Notes under the pieces: generated by a model
Databases searched by the model: none
What the model saw: only the letters and a program-made list of their open reading frames with translations
Told to the model about the DNA's origin: nothing
Shown: positions 52,780 to 61,232 of the stretch, in pieces
Position numbering within the stretch: the first letter of the stretch is position 1
How the letters are laid out: every line of letters begins with the position of its first letter
Program-made: the position numbers and the translations under genes
Assembly: GCF_030373185.1 (NCBI RefSeq)
Contig: NZ_JAUCZH010000002.1
Span: forward strand, 62,001-126,000
Direction of reading: 5' to 3'
Source: Tabrizicola sp.
GTDB lineage: Bacteria > Pseudomonadota > Alphaproteobacteria > Rhodobacterales > Rhodobacteraceae
Length of the DNA stretch: 64,000 nucleotides

Positions 52780-54186
52780 TCAGCCCCCGGCCCAGGGGCC
52801 GTGCGGGCGGGCAACGCCGTCAAGGCGCTTGAACCCGTGCAGGCCAAAGAAATCGCGCTGACCCTGAATCATGTTGGCGGTGCCGCGCGCCGTCCGCATC
52901 ATGTCGAACCAGGCAAGACCCGACGACAGCGCCGGGCTAGCCAGCCCGTTCAGCGCCCCCGCCGCCACAACCCGGCGCAAGGCCGGAACCGATTGGCGCA
53001 GATGGTCGGCAAAGAACGGGGCCAGCATCAGGTTGCGCCCCGGGTCTTCGGCCAGCGCGCCCGCCATGTCGTTCAGCATGGCCGAGCGGATGATGCAGCC
53101 CGCGCGCCAGACCCGGGCGATGGCGGGCAGGTCCAGCGCCCAGCCGAACTCGGCCCCCGCCGCCGTCATCATCGCAAAGCCTTGGGCATAGCACAGGATC
53201 TTGCCGGCGATCAGCGCCTGTTCAAGATCGTCGGGTGACAACCCTTCGACGCGGGCCGGGGCCGGACCGAACAGCGCCTCACCCGCCGCGCGTTCCGCCA
53301 GCCGGGCCGAGACGTTGCGCGCCATCACCGCCGCCTCGATCACCGGGATCGGCGCGGCAAGGTTCTGCGCCTCGATCACGGTCCAGCGGCCAGTGCCTTT
53401 CTGCCCGGCGGCGTCAAGGATCACGTCCAGCAGCGGCCCGCCTGAAACCGGGTCGGCGGCCAGCGCGACCTTGCCCGAAATCTCGACCAGATAGGACCGC
53501 AGGATGCCTTCGTTCCACCGCGCGAAGGTCGTGCCAATGGCCTGCGCATCCATCCCCAGTCCGTCGCGCATCACGCCATAGGTCTCGGCGATCATCTGCA
53601 TGTCGGCATATTCGATGCCGTTATGAACCGCCTTGACGAAATGCCCCGCCCCCGCAGGCCCCATGTGGTCAGCGCAGGGGGTACCATCCTCTGCCCGCGC
53701 CGCGATGGCTTGCAGAACAGGGGCCATGCGCGTCCAGTCTTCGACCGCGCCGCCCGCCATGATCGCCGGGCCGTGACGCGCGCCCTCTTCGCCGCCGGAA
53801 ACACCCATTCCCAGAAAGTGGAACGGCAAAGCGGCAGCGTTGCGGCGGTTGGTGTCGTGGAAATTCGCGTTGCCCGCGTCGATCACCAGATCGTCCGCGT
53901 CCAGCAGCGGCGCGAGGGCCGCAAGCTGGTCATCGACCGCTTGCCCTGCCGGCACCATCAGGATGATCGCGCGCGGCGGGCGGATCGCGGCCACCAGATC
54001 GGCCAAAGTCTCGGTCGGGGTGATGCGGCGGGCCAGTTCACCGGCCCCGGCGTGGAATTCGCGGGTCACTTGCGCTGTGCGGTTCCAAACCGCGATGGGA
54101 AAGCCCTTGTCCGCGATGTTCAGCGCAAGGGCCGAGCCCATGGTGCCAAGGCCGATCAGACCAATCTGTGGTGTGGTTACGGCCAT
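52780..54186 (-). CDS. gnd: 6-phosphogluconate dehydrogenase, decarboxylating
   Basis: 468 residues, typical long-chain 6PGDH. NADP site GLGTMGSALALNIADKG with GLGTMG at 12-17, NVMVPAGQ-like VPAGQAVDD, SGGEEGARHGPAIMAGG, and the catalytic Lys185, Asn189 and Glu192 in HFVKAVHNGIEYADMQ. The C-terminal helical domain ends FFGLHGFKRLDGVARPHGPW. It oxidises 6-phosphogluconate to ribulose-5-phosphate and CO2. ATG 54186 lies in the last codons of the lactonase gene (10-bp overlap). In this locus it takes the product of gluconokinase. Confidence 0.94.
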   Translation of the reverse strand: MAVTTPQIGLIGLGTMGSALALNIADKGFPIAVWNRTAQVTREFHAGAGELARRITPTETLADLVAAIRPPRAIILMVPAGQAVDDQLAALAPLLDADDLVIDAGNANFHDTNRRNAAALPFHFLGMGVSGGEEGARHGPAIMAGGAVEDWTRMAPVLQAIAARAEDGTPCADHMGPAGAGHFVKAVHNGIEYADMQMIAETYGVMRDGLGMDAQAIGTTFARWNEGILRSYLVEISGKVALAADPVSGGPLLDVILDAAGQKGTGRWTVIEAQNLAAPIPVIEAAVMARNVSARLAERAAGEALFGPAPARVEGLSPDDLEQALIAGKILCYAQGFAMMTAAGAEFGWALDLPAIARVWRAGCIIRSAMLNDMAGALAEDPGRNLMLAPFFADHLRQSVPALRRVVAAGALNGLASPALSSGLAWFDMMRTARGTANMIQGQRDFFGLHGFKRLDGVARPHGPWAGG

Positions 54187-55067
54187 TGTACGCCCTTTCT
54201 GTTCAGGATCACCGAATAGACGCTGGTCGTCGCGGTGATGAAAAGCCGGTGCTTGGCGCGCCCGCCAAAGCAGATGTTCGACACCAGTTCCGGCACGAGG
54301 ATCTTGCCCAGTAGCCGCCCGTCCGGCGCGATGCAATGCACCCCGTCGGCGGCCGAGGACCAGAGGTTGCCGTCGCTGTCGCAGCGGATGCCATCGGCGC
54401 AACCGGGGCTGATGGTGTGGAAAAGCCGCCCGTTGACCGGCCGACCCCCGACCATGTCATAGACGCGGATATGCTGGGGGTCTTTGCTGTGCATCCGGCC
54501 GGTATCGGCGACATAAAGCAGCATCTCATCGGGGCTGAAGGCCAGACCGTTCGGGCAGGCCATGTCGGAAATTAACGCCTCGACCTTGCCCGAAGTGTCC
54601 ACCCGGTAGACCTGACAGGGCAGTTCCTGCGCGGAGCGGAAGCCTTCGTAATCGGTCATGATCCCGTAGTGCGGGTCGGAGAACCAGATGCCGCCATCGC
54701 GCGCCACGATCACGTCATTGGGGCTGTTCAGGGGCTTGTCGTCGAACCCGTCGGCAATCACCGTGACGGTCCCATCCAGTTCCGTCCGCGTGACGCGGCG
54801 CAACCCGTGTTCACAACTGACCAGCCGCCCCTGCCGGTCACGGGTGTGGCCGTTGGCGTAATTCGACGGGCTGCGGAAGGTGGTCACGCCCTCTTCCGTC
54901 CAGCGCAGGATGCGGTTGTTCGGGATGTCGGAAAACAGAAGGCAGCCAAGGTCGCCAAACCAGACCGGCCCCTCGACCCAGTCGAACCCTGTTGCCAGCC
55001 GTTTGACCGGCGCATTGCCCAGCACGTAGGCACCGAATGCCGGATCGTGGACTTCGAAGAATGACAT
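54177..55067 (-). CDS. SMP-30/gluconolactonase-family protein
   Basis: 296 residues, six-bladed propeller of the SMP-30/Gnl family. The first metal ligand Glu32 is in DWVEGPVWFGD, followed by LNSPNDVIVARDGGIWFSDP and CPNGLAFSPDEMLLYVADT with the other ligands. No signal peptide is seen, so it probably acts in the cytoplasm on sugar lactones such as glucono- or idonolactone. It is first in the pair with gnd and divergent from the GlcG-like gene across a degenerate operator. Confidence 0.88.
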   Translation of the reverse strand: MSFFEVHDPAFGAYVLGNAPVKRLATGFDWVEGPVWFGDLGCLLFSDIPNNRILRWTEEGVTTFRSPSNYANGHTRDRQGRLVSCEHGLRRVTRTELDGTVTVIADGFDDKPLNSPNDVIVARDGGIWFSDPHYGIMTDYEGFRSAQELPCQVYRVDTSGKVEALISDMACPNGLAFSPDEMLLYVADTGRMHSKDPQHIRVYDMVGGRPVNGRLFHTISPGCADGIRCDSDGNLWSSAADGVHCIAPDGRLLGKILVPELVSNICFGGRAKHRLFITATTSVYSVILNRKGVQWP

Positions 55068-55093
55068 GACAGGCGCCTCCCATTCCGATAATT

Positions 55094-55105
55094 GTTATCG
55101 TTACC
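55094..55105. promoter_or_regulatory. Degenerate GTTATCGATAAC-type site before the lactonase gene
   Basis: GTTATCGTTACC matches the GTTATCGATAAC palindrome at 10 of 12 positions and lies 27 bp upstream of the lactonase start, between divergent genes. Confidence 0.55.
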
Positions 55106-55136
55106 AAGTACAGGCGTCAAACCGAAAGGCCAGCCC

Positions 55137-55559
55137 ATGCAGATCACGCTGCCCAGCGAAAGACTGACCGATGCAGCGCTCTTTGCCATGCTGCATGCGG
55201 CGACTGAAAAGGCGCAGGCCATGGGCCAGCCGCAATGTATCGTGATCGTCGATCCCTCGGCGGTCGATCTGGCGGTGCTGCGGATGGCGGGGGCCAAGGT
55301 TCTGTCGCTGCGGTCGGCCCGGGCCAAGGCGCAGACGGCGGCCTCGACCGGCAAACCTTCGGCTGCGCTGCCCGAGGCCGTCCGCCCCGCGATTGCCGCC
55401 GCGACGGACGGGGCGATGACCGGCCTTGCCGGCGGGCTGCCGATCTGGCGCGGTGGCGTGCTTTTGGGCGGTATCGGCATCGGATCAGGCACCGGCGCGC
55501 AGGATGTGGAGGTGGCCGAGGCGGCACTGGCGGCCATAGGCGCCAGCGCGGCGCCCTAG
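55137..55559 (+). CDS. GlcG/HbpS-like (DUF336) protein
   Basis: 140 residues of the heme-degrading/GlcG family. LTDAALFAMLHAATEKAQAMG forms the first helix, RSARAKAQTAAST is the conserved K/R-x-A-x-T-A segment, and GGLPIWRGGVLLGGIGIGSGTGAQDVEVA closes the domain. GlcG-like proteins are frequent in glycolate and sugar-acid operons, yet their role is unclear. Its stop overlaps that of idnD in the palindrome CTAG. No signal peptide is seen. Confidence 0.83.
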   Translation: MQITLPSERLTDAALFAMLHAATEKAQAMGQPQCIVIVDPSAVDLAVLRMAGAKVLSLRSARAKAQTAASTGKPSAALPEAVRPAIAAATDGAMTGLAGGLPIWRGGVLLGGIGIGSGTGAQDVEVAEAALAAIGASAAP

Positions 55560-56584
55560 GCGGAAAACACGATCTGCGCCTTCATCGACTGTGATCGGTC
55601 ACTGGCCAGCCGGAACGCCGTTTCCGCCTGATCCAGCCCGACGCTTTGGGTGATCAACGGCTTCACGTCGATCAGCCCCTTTTGCATCAGCCCGACGCCC
55701 ACGGCGAATTCCGGGTGGAAGCGGAACGATCCGCGCAGGTCCAACTCCTTGGCGGTGATCGCCATCATCGGCAGGGTCATGTCGCCGCCCAGCCCCAGTT
55801 GCAGGATCACCCCACGCGGGCGCAGCGTCGCGATCCCGCCCGCCAAAGCCGCCGCAACGCCGGTGCATTCGTAAAGCACGTCGAAATGGCCCTTGTCGGC
55901 GCTGTAGGCGGCCAGCGCCTCCGGCTCGGTGCCGGTGTTGATCACCCGGTCCGCGCCCACCTTGCGCGCCAGCGCCAGGGTGAAATCCGACAGGTCGGTC
56001 GCCACGATCTCGGCTGCCCCCGCCCGCCTCGCGGCGAGGATCGACAAGACTCCAATCGGCCCGCAGCCGGTGACCAGAACGCGCTTTCCAAGCATGTCGC
56101 CCGCGCGTTTCGTGGCGTGAAGTGTCACGGCCAGGGGTTCACCCATCGCCGCCTCGCCCGGGGTCAGGCCGGTGGCATCGACGCATTGGCTGGCATCGGC
56201 CACAAGGCTTTCACGAAATGCACCCTGAATATGCGGGAACGGCATGGCCGAGCCATAAAAGCGCATGTTCAGGCACTGATTCGGCAGGCCCTCCAGACAG
56301 AACTTGCAGGTGCCACAAGGGCGGCTGGGTGACACGGCGACCAGTTGACCCTTGGTGAAACCGGTATCGCCCGCATCCTCGACAAAGGCCGAAACCTCAT
56401 GGCCAAGGATCATCGGTTCACGCAGCCGCACCGCGCCAAAGCCGCCGTGGTTGTAGTAATGCAGGTCAGACCCGCAGACCCCCCCCGTCGCCAGCCGCAA
56501 ACGCAACTGGCCCGGACCGGGGGCCTCCTCAGGCTGGTCCTCGATCCTGAGGTCGCGGGCCGCGTGAATGACAATCGCGCGCAT
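55556..56584 (-). CDS. idnD: L-idonate 5-dehydrogenase (zinc MDR)
   Basis: 342 residues. Catalytic zinc ligands Cys37 (GGVCGSDLHYYNHGG), His62 and Glu63 (LGHEV). Structural zinc cysteines 90, 93, 96 and 104 in PCGTCKFCLEGLPNQC. NAD site GCGPIGVLS. It oxidises L-idonate to 5-ketogluconate. The ATG overlaps the stop of the upstream hydroxyacid dehydrogenase. The idnO and gntK homologues in the divergent operon complete the route. Sorbitol dehydrogenase is the main alternative. Confidence 0.87.
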   Translation of the reverse strand: MRAIVIHAARDLRIEDQPEEAPGPGQLRLRLATGGVCGSDLHYYNHGGFGAVRLREPMILGHEVSAFVEDAGDTGFTKGQLVAVSPSRPCGTCKFCLEGLPNQCLNMRFYGSAMPFPHIQGAFRESLVADASQCVDATGLTPGEAAMGEPLAVTLHATKRAGDMLGKRVLVTGCGPIGVLSILAARRAGAAEIVATDLSDFTLALARKVGADRVINTGTEPEALAAYSADKGHFDVLYECTGVAAALAGGIATLRPRGVILQLGLGGDMTLPMMAITAKELDLRGSFRFHPEFAVGVGLMQKGLIDVKPLITQSVGLDQAETAFRLASDRSQSMKAQIVFSA

Positions 56585-57531
56585 CACAGCACCGGGGTCA
56601 GCAGGGGCTGGCCGGCGAAATGCGCGGTCAGATTGTCGCGCACCAGCTTGCCCATTGCCTGCCGGGTTTCATAGGTGCCGCTGGCATGGTGGGGTTGCAC
56701 CAGCACATTCGGCAGGTCGAGGAAACGCGGGTTGAGCTTCGGCTCGCCCTCGAACACATCCAACGCGGCAGAGCCGAGCTTGCCGGATTCCAGCGCCGCC
56801 AACAGGGCCTCTTCGTCGATGTTGGAAGCCCGGCTGATGTTGATCAACATGCCCTCTGGCCCCAGAGCCTCGATCACCTTCGCGCCCACGATATGCCGGG
56901 TCACGGCGGATGCAGCCAACGTCACGAACAGGAAATCCGACCGCGCGGCAAGGGCCACCGGGTCGGCGATAAACTCCCACCCCTTCGCATAATCCTTGGG
57001 GCCAACGTCGGAATAGGCGATCTCCAGATCAAAGCCCGCGAGACGCTTGGCCACCTCGAACCCGATCCGGCCAAGGCCAAGGACGCCCGCCCGCTTGCCC
57101 CAGACCCGACGCTGCAAGGGGTAAAGCCCCTTGGCTGCCCAAGACCCGTCGCGCACCCAGGTTTCCGCGCCGATCATGCCGCGCGACTGCACCAGCATCA
57201 TCGCCACGCCAAGGTCGGCCACGTCATTGGTCAGCACATCCGGCGTGTTCGTCACCCGGATGCCGCGGGCGCGGGCTGCGTCAAGGTCAACCGCGTCATA
57301 GCCGACGCCATAGACGCTGATCACCTCCAGCTGCGGGCAGGCCGCAATCATCGCGGCGTTGGCTCCCAACTCGCCCCGCGTGGCGATGCCCCTGATCTGC
57401 GGCCCGACCTCGGCCAGAAAGCTGGCCTTGTCCGGGGCCTCGAAGTAACGGTGCATGTGGAAAGCTGCGTCGAGAGGAACCTGATCCCATTCGGGATAAG
57501 GGCCGACTTGCAGGATATGAGGCTTGGTCAT
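56584..57531 (-). CDS. D-2-hydroxyacid dehydrogenase (2-ketogluconate/hydroxypyruvate reductase type)
   Basis: 315 residues, D-isomer-specific fold. YGVGYDAVDLDAARARGIRVTNTPDVLTNDVADLGVAMML (shown in part), NAD motif GLGRIGFEVAKRLAGF, catalytic Arg in INISRASNIDEEAL, then Glu and His in PHHASGTYETRQAMG. Such enzymes reduce 2-ketogluconate, glyoxylate or hydroxypyruvate (GhrB-like). In this locus reduction of 2-ketogluconate to gluconate is the attractive role, by inference. It leads the idnD operon, divergent from idnO across a perfect operator. Confidence 0.85.
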   Translation of the reverse strand: MTKPHILQVGPYPEWDQVPLDAAFHMHRYFEAPDKASFLAEVGPQIRGIATRGELGANAAMIAACPQLEVISVYGVGYDAVDLDAARARGIRVTNTPDVLTNDVADLGVAMMLVQSRGMIGAETWVRDGSWAAKGLYPLQRRVWGKRAGVLGLGRIGFEVAKRLAGFDLEIAYSDVGPKDYAKGWEFIADPVALAARSDFLFVTLAASAVTRHIVGAKVIEALGPEGMLINISRASNIDEEALLAALESGKLGSAALDVFEGEPKLNPRFLDLPNVLVQPHHASGTYETRQAMGKLVRDNLTAHFAGQPLLTPVL

Positions 57532-57576
57532 GGTCTTTCCGATCCCGGGTTGACAGTGCTTGTTCTTGACAGTTCT

Positions 57577-57590
57577 TGTTATCGATAACA
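57577..57590. promoter_or_regulatory. TGTTATCGATAACA operator between hydroxyacid dehydrogenase and idnO genes
   Basis: Perfect 14-bp palindrome containing the 12-mer at 51713-51724. It lies 46 bp before the minus-strand start and 63 bp before the idnO ATG, so one regulator can control both operons. Confidence 0.82.
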
Positions 57591-57652
57591 TAAACAGAGG
57601 CAACGACAATTGTCGAGTGCGAACTGAAAGGAAAAAGAACTTGGGACAGCAG

Positions 57653-58396
57653 ATGTTTGACCTGACGGGACGCCGCGCGCTGATCACCGGGTCTTCGCAG
57701 GGGATCGGCTTTGCCCTGGCCGAAGGTCTGGCCGCAGCGGGTGCCAAGGTGGTGCTGAACGGGCGGGACAAGGGCAAACTTGCAGCCGCCGCCGCGCGGA
57801 TCCCGGGGGCCGAAACGCTGGCCTTCGACGCGACCGACCATGACGCCGTCCGCAGCGCCGTGGACGCCTTCGAGGCCACAGGCAAGCCCATCGACATTCT
57901 GGTGAACAACGCCGGCATGCAGCACCGCGCGCCGTTGGAAGATTTCCCCGCCGACGCGTTCGAGCGTCTTCTCCAGACCAACATCGCAAGCGTCTTCCAT
58001 GTGGGTCAGGCGGTCGCGCGCCACATGATCACGCGGGGCCGGGGCAAGATCATCAACATCGGATCGGTACAGACCGCGCTCGCCCGCCCGTCCATCGCGC
58101 CCTATACGGCAACGAAGGGGGCGGTCGGCAACCTGACCAAGGGCATGGCGACCGACTGGGCGAAATACGGGCTGAACTGCAATGCCATCGCGCCAGGCTA
58201 CTTCGACACACCGCTGAATGCGGCGCTGGTGGCAGACCCGACCTTCTCCGCCTGGCTGGAAAAGCGCACCCCCGCCGGGCGCTGGGGCAAGGTCGAGGAA
58301 TTGCAGGGCGCCTGCATCTTCCTCGCCTCGGACGCCGCCAGCTTCGTCAACGGCCACATCCTTTATGTCGACGGCGGCATCACGGCCTCGCTATGA
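57653..58396 (+). CDS. idnO: Gluconate 5-dehydrogenase (SDR)
   Basis: 247 residues from MFDLTGRRALITGSSQGIGFALAEG. Cofactor motif GSSQGIG, NNAGMQ, catalytic Ser-Tyr-Lys in GSVQTALARPSIAPYTATKGA, then the C-terminal ILYVDGG. It reduces 5-ketogluconate to D-gluconate. A TTG at 57641 with AAAGGA upstream at better spacing is an alternative start adding LGQQ. It overlaps gntK by 4 bp. Paired with IdnD and gluconokinase it makes the L-idonate route. Confidence 0.88.
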   Translation: MFDLTGRRALITGSSQGIGFALAEGLAAAGAKVVLNGRDKGKLAAAAARIPGAETLAFDATDHDAVRSAVDAFEATGKPIDILVNNAGMQHRAPLEDFPADAFERLLQTNIASVFHVGQAVARHMITRGRGKIINIGSVQTALARPSIAPYTATKGAVGNLTKGMATDWAKYGLNCNAIAPGYFDTPLNAALVADPTFSAWLEKRTPAGRWGKVEELQGACIFLASDAASFVNGHILYVDGGITASL

Positions 58397-58893
58397 GTTT
58401 GCGGATCGTCATCATGGGCGTGTCGGGTTGCGGCAAATCCTCGGTCGGTGAGGGGCTGGCCGCGCAGCTTGGCATCCCCTACCGCGATGGCGATGACCTG
58501 CATCCGCCCGCCAATGTGGAAAAGATGCGCGCGGGCATCCCGTTGACGGATGAGGACCGCTGGCCATGGCTGGACCGGGTGGCCGAAGTGCTGGCCACCG
58601 AGGCGCCGGTGATCGTCGGCTGCTCGGCCCTGCGTCGCGCCTACCGTGACCGGCTGCGGGCCGGTGCGGGCGGGCCGGTGCGGTTCATCCACCTGTCGGG
58701 CAGCCGCGACCTGATTGCCGGGCGGATGTCTGCGCGCACGGGCCACTACATGCCGCCCAGCCTTCTGGACAGCCAGTTCGCCGCGCTGGAGGCCCCCAGT
58801 CCCGAATCCGGGCCAGATGAAGCCGTGACCATCGACATCGACCAACCGCTTGCTGACATCATCTCTGCCGCCGCCGAAGGAGTGCTTACATGA
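58393..58893 (+). CDS. gntK: Gluconokinase
   Basis: 166 residues, GntK/IdnK family. P-loop GVSGCGKSS at 9-17, YRDGDDLHPPANVEKMRAGIPLTDEDRWPWL (shown in part), VGCSALRRAYRDRLR, and GHYMPPSLLDSQFAALEAP. It phosphorylates D-gluconate to 6-phosphogluconate, feeding gnd in the same locus. Start and stop overlap both neighbours by 4 bp, so idnO-gntK-reductase are translated together. Confidence 0.94.
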   Translation: MSLRIVIMGVSGCGKSSVGEGLAAQLGIPYRDGDDLHPPANVEKMRAGIPLTDEDRWPWLDRVAEVLATEAPVIVGCSALRRAYRDRLRAGAGGPVRFIHLSGSRDLIAGRMSARTGHYMPPSLLDSQFAALEAPSPESGPDEAVTIDIDQPLADIISAAAEGVLT

Positions 58894-59777
58894 CCGAGAG
58901 AATCGCCCTGATCGGTGCGGGCGCCATGGGCGGTGCCATCGGCGCGCGTCTGGTGGCCACCGGCACGCCGCTTGCGGTGTTTGACCTTGACCCCGCCAAA
59001 GTCGCCCCGCTGGTAGCCGGTGGCGCGACCGCCGCCACCTCTGCCGCCGATGCCGCGACAGGCGCGCGGGCGGTGATCCTGTCGCTGAACGCTCCGCATA
59101 TCGTGCGGGCCGCCGTCTTTGGCCCGGGTGGCGTGGCCGAAGGCGCGGCCCCCGGAACGCTGATCATCGACATGTCCTCGATCGACCCCGAAGCGACCAA
59201 GGCCCTTGCCGCTGATGCTGCGGCCAAGGGTCTGGCCTGGGTGGACAGCCCGCTTTCTGGCGGCATCCCCAAGGCCGCCACGGGCGAATTGACCCTGATG
59301 CAGGGCGGCGCGCCGGAAGATGTGGCCGCTGCGCAGGCGATCTTGTCCAAGGTCGCCTCGAACCAGACGCGGATGGGTGGCCCCGGTGCCGGCCAGACGA
59401 CGAAGCTGATCAATCAGGTGCTCTGCGGCCTTGGTTTTCTTGCCGTGGCCGAGGCGACGGCGCTTGCCGAGGCGGCAGGCGTGGATGCCGACATGATCCC
59501 ACAGGCGCTGAAGGGGGGCCGCGCCGACAGTGCCATCCTTCAGGAATACATGCCCCGTTTCGCCGCGCGGGATTATCGCCGCACCGGGCGCATCGACAAC
59601 ATGGTCAAGGATCTGAACGGTGCCGCCGACCTGGCCCGCCTGACCCACACCCCCATGCCCCTGACCGCCCTTTGCGCCGAGATTCACCGGATGCTGACGG
59701 CAGCCGGACTGGGCGGCGAGGATCAGGCCGCGCTGATGGAATTCTTCAAAGGTCCGAACAAGGAGCAGTTCACATGA
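58890..59777 (+). CDS. NAD(P)-dependent beta-hydroxyacid dehydrogenase (GarR/HIBADH family)
   Basis: 295 residues. N-terminal GAGAMGGAIGARLVATG, substrate motif DSPLSGGIPKAATGELTLMQGG and catalytic-lysine region GAGQTTKLINQVLCG. The family includes tartronate-semialdehyde reductase, 3-hydroxyisobutyrate dehydrogenase and LtnD/L-threonate dehydrogenase. The substrate cannot be assigned; operon context suggests a sugar-acid fragment. Overlaps both neighbours by 4 bp. It is distinct from the 6PGDH nearby, with no long C-terminal domain. Confidence 0.85.
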   Translation: MTERIALIGAGAMGGAIGARLVATGTPLAVFDLDPAKVAPLVAGGATAATSAADAATGARAVILSLNAPHIVRAAVFGPGGVAEGAAPGTLIIDMSSIDPEATKALAADAAAKGLAWVDSPLSGGIPKAATGELTLMQGGAPEDVAAAQAILSKVASNQTRMGGPGAGQTTKLINQVLCGLGFLAVAEATALAEAAGVDADMIPQALKGGRADSAILQEYMPRFAARDYRRTGRIDNMVKDLNGAADLARLTHTPMPLTALCAEIHRMLTAAGLGGEDQAALMEFFKGPNKEQFT

Positions 59778-60109
59778 TCACCCGCTATGCCCTGTTCGAA
59801 GGCACGGTCCACCCCGGCCAGACCGAGGCGTTCCGCGCCGCCGTTCTGGCCGAAATCCTGCCGGTCTGGCGCCGCTTTCCCGGCGCGCTGGCCGTCCACG
59901 TCACCTTCGCCGACGACCGGGATGAGGGCGCGCCGGAGTTCCCGCTGATCCTGGCGATCGACTGGCCGGACCGGGCCACGGTGGACGCTTTCCTTGACCA
60001 CCCGATCCGCAAGGAAGGCCGCGCCGCGACCGAAGGCGTTCTGTCGCGCTTCTTCACCGGGCGCATCCATCACCATGTCACGACAGCCCACAGTTTCGAT
60101 CCGACCTGA
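59774..60109 (+). CDS. Small dimeric alpha/beta-barrel (ABM-like) protein
   Basis: 111 residues: ITRYALFEGTVHPGQTEAFRAAVLAEILPVWRRFPGALAVHV (shown in part) followed by DWPDRATVDAFLDHPIRKEGRAATEG and a His-rich end (RIHHHVTTAHSF). The pattern fits antibiotic-monooxygenase-like or stress-responsive barrel proteins. Its enzymatic role is unknown. It is last in the idnO operon, coupled by a 4-bp overlap. Confidence 0.72.
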   Translation: MITRYALFEGTVHPGQTEAFRAAVLAEILPVWRRFPGALAVHVTFADDRDEGAPEFPLILAIDWPDRATVDAFLDHPIRKEGRAATEGVLSRFFTGRIHHHVTTAHSFDPT

Positions 60110-60140
60110 GCAAAATTCTCCACGCTGGATTTTCGGCCGG

Positions 60141-60152
60141 GGTAACGATACC
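60141..60152. promoter_or_regulatory. GGTAACGATACC operator just before the second LacI gene
   Basis: Near-palindrome (one mismatched pair) of the locus motif, 8 bp before the ATG of the LacI gene. Binding there would block its expression directly, implying autoregulation. Confidence 0.65.
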
Positions 60153-60160
60153 AAGGCGCC

Positions 60161-61177
60161 ATGAACACCACCCGCAAGTCACCGACAATGGCCGATGTCG
60201 CCCGTCTTGCGGGCGTCTCGCCGATGACGGTCAGCCGGGCCTTCAAGACCGACAGTTCGGTCAGCGCGACCACGCGCGATGCCATCCTCAAGGCCGCTGA
60301 CGATCTGGGCTATGTCTTTGACAGCACCGCCTCGAACCTTCGGTCGCAAAAGACCGACTTCATCGCCGTCACCATCCCCTCGATCAACAACGCCAACTTT
60401 GCCGACACGTTGCGCGGTCTGTCCGAAGGGCTGAAGCCGCGCGGGTTGCAGATCCTTCTGGGCTACACCGACTATGACATGGCCGAGGAAGAACGCCTGA
60501 TCGAGCAGTTCCTGCGCCGCCGCCCCGAAGCCATCGTCGTGACCGGCGGCCGCCATACCCCGCGCGCCCGGCGGATGCTGGAAAACGCAGGGATTCCCGT
60601 CATCGAGACCTGGGATCTGCCGGAAGACCCTATCGGCCATGTCGTCGGCTTTTCCAACGCCGACGCGGTGCGCGGGATGGTGGATCACTTCGTGGCGCAG
60701 GGTCTGACCCGGATCGCCTTCATCGGCGGCGACACCACTCGCGATACCCGCGGCGCCGACCGCCGCGCCGGGTTCATTGCCGCGATGCAGGCGCATGGGC
60801 TGGATGCTACCCGGCTGATCGCCGCTGGTGCGCCGCCCATCTCGATGCGCGAGGGGGCCGAGGCGATGGGCAGGCTGCTGGAAACGATGCCTGACACGCA
60901 AGCGGTAATCTGCGTCTCTGACCTTTCAGCCTTTGGCGCGCTGACCGAATGCCAAAGGCGCGGGGTCGATGTGCCGGGAAAGTTCTGGATCGCGGGCTTT
61001 GGCGATTACGAGATCGCCGGGATCGCCGTTCCCGCGTTGACCACGATCAACCCCTTCCCAAGCGACATCGGCGCGCGCACCGCCGAGTTGATCCTTGATG
61101 TGCTCGACGGGCGGCAGGACGCAGCCATCCGGATCGCCATTTCCCCGGAACTCCTGATCCGCCAATCGACCGGCTGA
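60161..61177 (+). CDS. LacI-family regulator (GntR-like) 2
   Basis: 338 residues. HTH PTMADVARLAGVSPMTVSRAFK, hinge YVFDSTASNLRSQKT and effector domain FIAVTIPSINNANFADTLRGL with DLSAFGALTECQRRGV and IAGFGDYEIAGIAVPALTTI. The FGDYEIA and PRL-like endings resemble GntR/IdnR proteins. It is downstream of the idnO operon and convergent with the TRAP genes. It should bind the GTTATCGATAAC-type palindromes, perhaps competing with the first LacI protein. Confidence 0.88.
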   Translation: MNTTRKSPTMADVARLAGVSPMTVSRAFKTDSSVSATTRDAILKAADDLGYVFDSTASNLRSQKTDFIAVTIPSINNANFADTLRGLSEGLKPRGLQILLGYTDYDMAEEERLIEQFLRRRPEAIVVTGGRHTPRARRMLENAGIPVIETWDLPEDPIGHVVGFSNADAVRGMVDHFVAQGLTRIAFIGGDTTRDTRGADRRAGFIAAMQAHGLDATRLIAAGAPPISMREGAEAMGRLLETMPDTQAVICVSDLSAFGALTECQRRGVDVPGKFWIAGFGDYEIAGIAVPALTTINPFPSDIGARTAELILDVLDGRQDAAIRIAISPELLIRQSTG

Positions 61178-61189
61178 AACGCAAGAATA

Positions 61190-61209
61190 GGGGGCGGTTT
61201 CCCGCCCCC
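61190..61209. terminator. Hairpin between LacI 2 and dctP
   Basis: GGGGGCGG / CCGCCCCC, an 8-bp stem with loop TTTC, between convergent stop codons. No T-run follows on the plus strand (CGGTTTCG), so it is probably bidirectional. Confidence 0.7.
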
Positions 61210-61232
61210 CGGTTTCGCAATGGCCGGGCAGA

